Below are positions 7,201-10,400 of a stretch of DNA of 10,400 nucleotides, in pieces (positions within the stretch are counted from its first letter, which is position 1; every line of letters starts with the position of its first letter). Position numbers and translations under genes: made by a program. Under the pieces are notes generated by a model, which was given only the letters and a program-made list of their open reading frames with translations, ran no database searches and was not told the origin of the DNA. The stretch is from an uncultured Hyphomicrobiales bacterium (GTDB lineage Bacteria; Pseudomonadota; Alphaproteobacteria; Rhizobiales; Aestuariivirgaceae): the NCBI GenBank assembly GCA_903930095.1, contig CAIYXE010000257.1, positions 1 to 10,400 on the forward strand. Reading direction: 5' to 3'.

Positions 7201-8159
7201 TCACGCGCGACGGCGGAGGTGACCTCGCTGATCGAGCGGTTGCGCTCGACGCTGGCACTCAGCGCCTCCAGTTGCTCCGTTACCTCATCGCTCGAAGCGC
7301 GCACGCGGCGCGTCCAGTCGACAAGCGCGATGCGCGTGCTCTCGCCCGGCGCCAGCGCCAGCGAGTGCAGCAGCTGGCCCAGCGCCAGGCCCTGCTGGAA
7401 CCAGCTCTGGCGATAGGTGAGGATGGCGCCAACGGCGGGCTGCGCCATCAGCGTGGCGGCCACGATGTCGGCGACGTCAATGCCGCCCGCATTGCGGATG
7501 TCGAAGCTCTTCTCGAAAAGAAGCACGTCATCCAGATCATCGCCGAATGTGTCACCGCCGTCGTTCCAGTTCGGAATCATGGTCAGAGGAGGCCGGGGTC
7601 GCTCATCCTCGTCCACGGGCTCGAGCACATGGTCAAGCACCAGCACGTCATATTGGACGCGCTCGGTCGCATATTGGCGCGCCGTGGGCACCAGTTCGGC
7701 GGGGCGCTCCGGGTCGTAGGGGAGCTGATTTGCGAAGCCATAGGCGTCGTTGAAGATGCGCCGCGCAGCCCGGTAGGGCGGCCAGGCGGCAAGCTCACGC
7801 ACCGTGACCGTACCGAAGGCCGTGGCCATGGCCTGGCCCAGCTGGGCATCGACGATGCGCAGCGCCGTCAGCGGCTGGTCGGCCAGTTCGGCGAGGGTGA
7901 GATCCGCGACAGTGGAATCGATCATGTCGCGCGAGACCGCCATCGCCCGCATCGACTGGACGCCCGATGCAGCCTCCACGATCGCGCGTGCCGTGCCGAA
8001 CAGCATGGAGGCGCCGAGATCGAAAACGCTCTTGACGCCAAGACCATCCAGCAGCGTCACCGCCCCGGCGGGAACGGAGAGCAATGCACCCACCGGCCGG
8101 GCCAGAAGCTGCACGGGAGTGTCGGACACATATTGCTGGCGAACCGGATAGCCGTCCAT
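4224..8159 (-). CDS. Giant multidomain protein of unknown function with a DUF4056-like C-terminal domain
   Basis: An intact 1311-residue frame; no function is assigned. Layout by residue: 35-141, three short helical motifs, two forming a 26-residue repeat (41-66 and 116-141); 249-285, core motif with GLALGQLLHSLALAPGEST; 285-330, likely coiled coil; 320-440, Ser/Thr/Gln/Ala-rich low complexity; 444-463, NYNHMHALSVLYFEVVQVYR; 465-800, a globular region I do not recognise; 868-945, Ala/Gly-rich; 967-1050, Gly/Pro/Ser linker; 1050-1311, DUF4056-like. The last domain shows CC (1053-1054), YTEKAGLIDIGHIRDHVDLT (1084-1103), AHEL (1148-1151) and SFSPEDMVSNFLG (1161-1173). There is no N-terminal signal peptide. 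The start ATG at 8159 is firm, with GGAGG 5 nt upstream. The gene stands alone after a 116-bp AT-rich spacer. It could be a structural, surface or delivered modular protein; no secretion or phage gene nearby supports one choice over another. I am sure it is a real gene, moderately sure of the DUF4056 match, and ignorant of its role. Confidence 0.9.
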   Translation of the reverse strand: MDGYPVRQQYVSDTPVQLLARPVGALLSVPAGAVTLLDGLGVKSVFDLGASMLFGTARAIVEAASGVQSMRAMAVSRDMIDSTVADLTLAELADQPLTALRIVDAQLGQAMATAFGTVTVRELAAWPPYRAARRIFNDAYGFANQLPYDPERPAELVPTARQYATERVQYDVLVLDHVLEPVDEDERPRPPLTMIPNWNDGGDTFGDDLDDVLLFEKSFDIRNAGGIDVADIVAATLMAQPAVGAILTYRQSWFQQGLALGQLLHSLALAPGESTRIALVDWTRRVRASSDEVTEQLEALSASVERNRSISEVTSAVAREAQQGFSEISSSATAEQSAQTAGSAGIGVAKPGILGALKEAVFGSDRSDIGVRSSGTSSATSTNTGWASSRASSSGERTLTGEMMQNVADRTQQAANSTRNRRATAVTESSQSESEKLSTRVVTNYNHMHALSVLYFEVVQVYRVVLEVARATPALFLPMKLVTFNETVIRRYRSVIAAAGLTPEVRSLAVARAGQLAIAAPRRLLWSRAFLTEVSKTLGFQVGNPADAVINLPLSDLKLFQVGSSDKAFFENFSGVAVTMANGARSVIPIIDRKEAHSAWTGQFGAGLPQVDAREIARIDLIQKKGEFEGVIELLLSFDGRQPDGKQWSYVLDTGAMAVSVSIECRKEKVTPAFVMTPAIGNSDLIAHLEENALHYSSAIWRSLDAAAITTLLGTYRLGGQRLIEVIDPVPAAVSGNYLVFRFYGDLGTEAWEALQEKLGEDATPREDMVPLPSGGVFAEAVLGRSNAAEKLDITRFWNWQDSPIPILPSEISPLSAGGKANDKTPQTGALEGSIVNIVNPPSLPDPAGLGPLYSAVANGGMFRDMSGLAQTSALVGAALQAAQAGAANATGAAGEAQRVAAQQLTEVLKIAAQVALAAMTGGGSAGLSALGAIGGAAAGGAPAKPGVANTPSNAGALINHGAAMDARPQSGSPAPGGGGGTPAPSGGTAPRGGSGSGGQTTSREAQAADVALTGSGGGGGPYSLLNKAIQDTILAAAPSPVSASPPPADRWCCALMFNDAIEPASVTGHRYNSSSTSNCGYVYTEKAGLIDIGHIRDHVDLTKHVYDEIEKEVPVIRCREGVARLLSSPSDKVLLAEAIAFVDSWAHELRTYEAKDDFSSFSPEDMVSNFLGTYIGGMALKGGGAASVPAFNAIIDTLLAGLLADLGARSAADTEAVIASKKGTGKWFDSFPPRLLRRNFEVVPWPAGMPYDKSPAPAYISLVRLTPQFAEFEFDLKEPLYDGSRPALADFPAATAKIRAPFAAAGTDKP
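5010..5261 (-). other. Gly/Pro/Ser-rich linker within the giant protein
   Basis: Codons 967-1050 encode runs such as GSPAPGGGGGTPAPSGG and GSGGGGGP. This is a flexible, disordered tether between the Ala/Gly-rich segment and the C-terminal domain, and it marks the domain boundary at about residue 1050. Confidence 0.75.
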
Positions 8160-8275
8160 CGCTTCCTCCCTCGGTCAGATCATCCAGAAATACAACCTTA
8201 GCGTTTTTTATAACGAAAGCGTTTCATCGCAAATGTTTTTGTCAAATCGGGGGGATTTGCCGGCCGGCGGGCTGA
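8160..8275 (-). promoter_or_regulatory. AT-rich promoter region of the giant gene
   Basis: Positions 8181-8250 hold 25 G/C in 70 bases (36%), a sharp dip in a GC-rich window, directly upstream of the 1311-residue gene. On the minus strand there is a perfect TTGACA (8245-8240) and a TTATAA followed by an A-run (8213-8208). The 26-nt gap between them is too long for an ordinary sigma-70 pair, so one of them, or another hexamer, must be used. AGCGTTT occurs twice on the plus strand (8200-8206 and 8218-8224), and CAAATC-GGGGG-GATTTG (8243-8259) is a perfect 6-bp inverted repeat overlapping the TTGACA. These are possible operator sites. The region also receives the 3' end of the upstream hydrolase gene; I see no U-tract terminator there. 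Confidence 0.55.
8165..8169 (-). promoter_or_regulatory. Ribosome binding site GGAGG of the giant gene
   Basis: On the minus strand GGAGG lies 5 nt before the ATG at 8159, inside GAGGGAGGAAGCG. It is the strongest such site in the window and fixes the start codon. Confidence 0.85.
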
Positions 8276-9085
8276 TTACCGGATCGTGCTCAGGAGAAAG
8301 GCTGCTTCGCGGGCCCAGACCTGACTGTCGCTGATCGCGTCATGGCTTGCGCCCGGCAGGATCAGCAGTTCCTTTGGGGCGTTTGCCAGTTCATGGAGCT
8401 TTCGCCCGTGCGCCACGGGTATCACACGGTCGGCATCGCCGTGGATGATCAGGAGCGGCGCCTTCACCTTGCCGATGACATCTCGGGAGCGGAACTGATC
8501 CTTCATCAGAAGCCGCACCGGAAGCCAGGGATAGATTTCCGCCGCCACGTCCACCGCCGCGGTGAAGGGCGCTTCCAGCACCACTGCACCCACGGGCCTC
8601 ATGGCTGCGAGTTGCACCGCAACGCCGGTGCCGAGGGATTCGCCCACCAGCGCGATGTCCTTCGCCGCGACGCCGCGCCCGGCAAGGAAGTCATAAGCGG
8701 TGAGCGCATCGGTGATGAAGCCCTGTTCGGAGATCTTTCCCGTGCTGGCGCCATAGCCGCGGTAGGAGACGAACAGCGCGCCGAAGCCCTGGGACTGGTA
8801 GAAGGCCATGCGCTCTGCCCGGCCCGAGATCTCCCCGCCATTGCCGTGGAAGAACAGGATCGTCGGGTAACCCGGCCGCGCCTCCGCATGCCACATGACG
8901 ATTGTCTCGCCATCGGGTGTCTTAACCCGCTCCTCGGTGACGCCGGTAAGGCCCAGTGCCTCCGGCGGGGTGCCCTGATGGCTCGGGAAATACTGCAGGC
9001 TGCGCTGCTGCACATACATATAGAGCAATATGCCGAGATAGGCCGCCGCGCCCACAAACAGCAGGGACCTCAGCAGGCCCATCAT
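8276..9085 (-). CDS. Membrane-anchored alpha/beta hydrolase (Bem46/ABHD13-like serine hydrolase)
   Basis: A 269-residue alpha/beta-fold hydrolase with one N-terminal hydrophobic helix (about residues 4-25, SLLFVGAAAYLGILLYMY). The helix should anchor it in the inner membrane, most likely with the catalytic domain outside the cytoplasm (topology is inference). The catalytic set is complete: oxyanion HGN (80-82) in FFHGNGGE, nucleophile Ser150 in GESLG, acid Asp219 in HGDADRVIP, and base His248 in GASHD. The QQRSLQYFPS block after the helix and the SYRGYGAS motif (107-114) are typical of Bem46/ABHD13-like proteins, whose substrates (esters, lipids or peptides) are generally unknown. The start is the ATG at 9085, which overlaps the TGA of the upstream cupin gene as ATGA, indicating translational coupling; the adjacent ATG at 9082 is equally usable. 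A more upstream in-frame start at 9127 would disrupt the N-terminal helix context and lies inside the cupin gene. Confidence 0.9.
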   Translation of the reverse strand: MMGLLRSLLFVGAAAYLGILLYMYVQQRSLQYFPSHQGTPPEALGLTGVTEERVKTPDGETIVMWHAEARPGYPTILFFHGNGGEISGRAERMAFYQSQGFGALFVSYRGYGASTGKISEQGFITDALTAYDFLAGRGVAAKDIALVGESLGTGVAVQLAAMRPVGAVVLEAPFTAAVDVAAEIYPWLPVRLLMKDQFRSRDVIGKVKAPLLIIHGDADRVIPVAHGRKLHELANAPKELLILPGASHDAISDSQVWAREAAFLLSTIR

Positions 9086-9702
9086 GCCTTGAGTCTGGCG
9101 GGCGTTGCCACATCCTTCGTCCAGCACCAGACGGCAAGAAGCGGTGTCGCATCTGTCTTGGTGGCATGGAGCGCCATGGGCGGATGCCAGATCGTGGCGC
9201 CCTGCGGCTTTTCCACAAAGGGTCCGCCATCAATGCTCCAGTGGCTGCCGGGGGTCAGCGGCCAGTAGAGTTCGGGCGCGGGGTGATAGTGGTCACGGTA
9301 GTGGCGGACAGGCCCCAGCATGAGGAGGCCAAGCAGGAAATCATCGCCCGGAAAGAAACCGTCAGGCCCGATGATGTGCGACCATCCGTAATTGTCGCTG
9401 AAGCCCTCGCCCAGCAGCGCATCGGTGTAGGACGACGACTGCACCCAATGGAGCGAATCTTCGACCGCGGCAATGGCAGCGGCTAGTCCGGGGTCAAGCA
9501 GCATGGTCTCGCCGATCGACTGCGGCAGATGAGAGAGAACGGCAAGTCCCCGCGGCCCGGGTTCGCGGAAGCGGGCCTCGTCCAGATCCTGCATGGCAAG
9601 CCGCGAGAGGACCTCCGCGACACCCTCGCCCCGGCGCACGGACAGCCCGCGCGTAATGGCGCCGATCAATCGGCGCGCCTGTTCGAGCAGTTCATGATTC
9701 AT
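9082..9702 (-). CDS. DMSP-lyase-type cupin protein (DddL/DddQ/DddK-like)
   Basis: A 206-residue protein whose C-terminal half is a small beta-barrel with the metal site of the dimethylsulfoniopropionate lyase cupins. These enzymes split DMSP to dimethyl sulfide and acrylate. The ligand pattern His138, His140, Glu144 and Tyr146 in DHYHPAPELYWPL matches the spacing H-x-H-x3-E-x-Y described for DddK, and the second-motif His179 in WHPPMALHA follows about 40 residues on, as in that family. The N-terminal half (1-130) is helical and carries ETMLLDPGL and SHIIGPDGFFPGDDFLLG. The length fits DddL/DddQ (about 190-230). The start ATG at 9702 has GAGAGG 7 nt upstream. Many proteins annotated this way come from non-marine bacteria and are untested, so DMSP as the real substrate is uncertain. 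The gene is coupled to the following hydrolase by an ATGA overlap. Confidence 0.82.
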   Translation of the reverse strand: MNHELLEQARRLIGAITRGLSVRRGEGVAEVLSRLAMQDLDEARFREPGPRGLAVLSHLPQSIGETMLLDPGLAAAIAAVEDSLHWVQSSSYTDALLGEGFSDNYGWSHIIGPDGFFPGDDFLLGLLMLGPVRHYRDHYHPAPELYWPLTPGSHWSIDGGPFVEKPQGATIWHPPMALHATKTDATPLLAVWCWTKDVATPARLKA

Positions 9703-9804
9703 GACCCGGCCTCTCTATCATGCCGAACAGGATTTCGGGAAGAATGACACGAGCGGAAATGGTCAAGCCGCAAGGTCCGGTCAAAGCGGGCTTCAGCATG
9801 CCAC
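9703..9804 (-). promoter_or_regulatory. Intergenic region ahead of the cupin-hydrolase pair
   Basis: A 102-bp gap between the DUF1194 gene and the cupin gene, both on the minus strand. On that strand TTGACC occurs twice, 18 nt apart start to start (near 9782 and 9764), and either could be a -35-like hexamer. I see no matching -10 at 16-18 nt. A promoter of the cupin operon here is plausible from the gap length, but read-through from the DUF1194 gene cannot be excluded. No terminator hairpin with a U-tract is seen. Confidence 0.35.
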
Positions 9805-10400
9805 TCACGTGATGCCGGGTCCGGTGATCTCGCGCAGCAGCTTGCGGAACATTGCCTCGCCGTAATCCTCATAGTCATTCGCAGGGATCACGAAATAGCC
9901 GACGCCGCCCGCCACGTTGTTCTCGAAATAGCTGTCGAGCGTGGGCCACTCGTTGAGGATGGTGAGGCCATTGATGGTGATGCCTTCGCCCACCAGCCTG
10001 TCGCGCATGGGCGACACGGGCGGGCCGCTGTTGTTGCGCCCGTCCGTTGAGACGTCGATCACCTGCCGCTCGGCGGAAGGAGCCGTGGCGAACAGCGCTG
10101 CAGAGAAGGCGAGTGCCGATGAAATGGAGGTCCCCCCCTCCGCCAGCTGCCGCGGCATGTTCATGAGGAGTTGGCCCAGCGCGTCGGCGTCCGCTGCCCC
10201 GGCGACGACGGTCCAGGGCAAAGTCACGATCTGGTTGCGATCGTCCGACCACTGCACGACTGCCACGGCAATCCGCTGGCGGTGCCCCTGGGCGATGGCC
10301 TTCTTCACGTCCTCACGCATGAAGGCCCGGCCGATACCGTCCATCTGCAGGGCGAATTCGCGGGCATCCACGCTGAACGAACAGTCGATGGCAAGGATCA
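9805..10400 (-). CDS. DUF1194 family von Willebrand factor A-like protein, 5' end outside the window
   Basis: The frame is open to the right edge. Codons before the GTG at 10371 read I-L-A-I-D-C-S-F-S, so that GTG is internal; the visible part (about 198 residues) lacks only the first stretch, probably a signal peptide plus a few residues. The metal-ion-dependent adhesion site (MIDAS) is complete: DxSxS (DCSFS, nt 10372-10386), the Thr in EGGTSIS (about nt 10131) and the Asp in VSTDGRNNSG (about nt 10044). The block AVAVVQWSDDRNQIVTLPWT and the end GGVGYFVIPANDYEDYGEAM with RKLLREI are typical of DUF1194, a family found mainly in alphaproteobacteria and usually predicted as exported. MIDAS domains bind a protein ligand through a divalent cation, but the partner is unknown. 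It is the first visible gene of the minus-strand series, 102 bp before the cupin gene. Confidence 0.9.
   Translation of the reverse strand, partial: ILAIDCSFSVDAREFALQMDGIGRAFMREDVKKAIAQGHRQRIAVAVVQWSDDRNQIVTLPWTVVAGAADADALGQLLMNMPRQLAEGGTSISSALAFSAALFATAPSAERQVIDVSTDGRNNSGPPVSPMRDRLVGEGITINGLTILNEWPTLDSYFENNVAGGVGYFVIPANDYEDYGEAMFRKLLREITGPGIT

Noticed and set aside
7143..8201. 352-codon plus-strand frame opposite the 5' part of the giant gene
   Set aside because: Arg/His-rich low-quality protein typical of the antisense frame of a GC-rich gene, with no family features; the minus-strand gene has a strong ribosome binding site and clear motifs.
8212..8228. LacI-type operator at GAAAGCGTTTC
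   Set aside because: The dyad has only 4-bp arms and odd symmetry, unlike the central-CG even palindrome of that family, and no LacI-type regulator is nearby.
9086..9127. Longer start (ATG 9127) for the alpha/beta hydrolase
   Set aside because: It adds 14 polar residues ahead of the membrane helix and overlaps the cupin gene by more than 40 bp; the ATGA overlap at 9085 is the usual coupled arrangement.
8342..9268. 308-codon plus-strand frame opposite the hydrolase and cupin genes
   Set aside because: It runs across two real minus-strand genes with recognisable catalytic motifs, and its own product has no family features.

Overview
The window is GC-rich (coding parts roughly 60-65% G+C by eye), densely packed, and looks like a chromosomal stretch of an alphaproteobacterium, probably of the Hyphomicrobiales/Rhizobiales type. 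The grounds are a DUF1194-type von Willebrand A protein, an MttB-superfamily methyltransferase without pyrrolysine, and a doublet palindromic repeat of the GTCA-CCGGCGAA(A/G)GCCGG type common in that class. The assignment is an inference from gene content, not from a marker gene. I see no rRNA, tRNA, CRISPR array, transposase or phage structural gene.

Layout. A 5'-truncated MttB-family methyltransferase gene (2-1246, +) converges on a small HigA-type antitoxin gene (1253-1543, -) that has no toxin gene beside it. A non-coding stretch of about 175 bp follows and holds a 70-bp near-perfect dyad, made of two hairpins in inverted orientation with compensatory base changes. It lies directly behind the stop of an EamA/DMT-family permease gene (1720-2646, -). 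Divergent from the permease is an amidase-signature hydrolase (2742-4199, +) with a complete Lys-cisSer-Ser triad and a clear AGGAG ribosome binding site.

From 4224 to the right edge everything lies on the minus strand. Read in transcription order it is: a DUF1194 vWA protein whose 5' end is beyond the window (9805-10400); a cupin protein of the DMSP-lyase (DddL/DddQ/DddK) type (9082-9702); an N-terminally membrane-anchored alpha/beta hydrolase (8276-9085) whose ATG overlaps the cupin stop codon (ATGA), so those two are almost certainly one translationally coupled operon; a 116-bp AT-rich spacer; and a very large gene for a 1311-residue multidomain protein (4224-8159).

The large protein is the least ordinary object here. 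It has three short helical motifs at the N-terminus (two of them a 26-residue ungapped repeat), a core with two striking motifs around a long Ser/Thr/Gln-rich stretch, an Ala/Gly-rich segment, a Gly/Pro linker, and a C-terminal domain that I recognise as resembling DUF4056, with conserved His/Asp/Glu/Cys residues. Its function is unknown. The layout (long body, flexible linker, compact and possibly enzymatic tail) is what one expects of a modular surface, structural or delivered protein, but nothing adjacent confirms that.

A loose common thread is metabolism of methylated osmolytes (MttB-type methyltransferase, DMSP-lyase-like cupin, a permease). These genes are separated by unrelated ones and on different strands, so a joint pathway is only a hypothesis.
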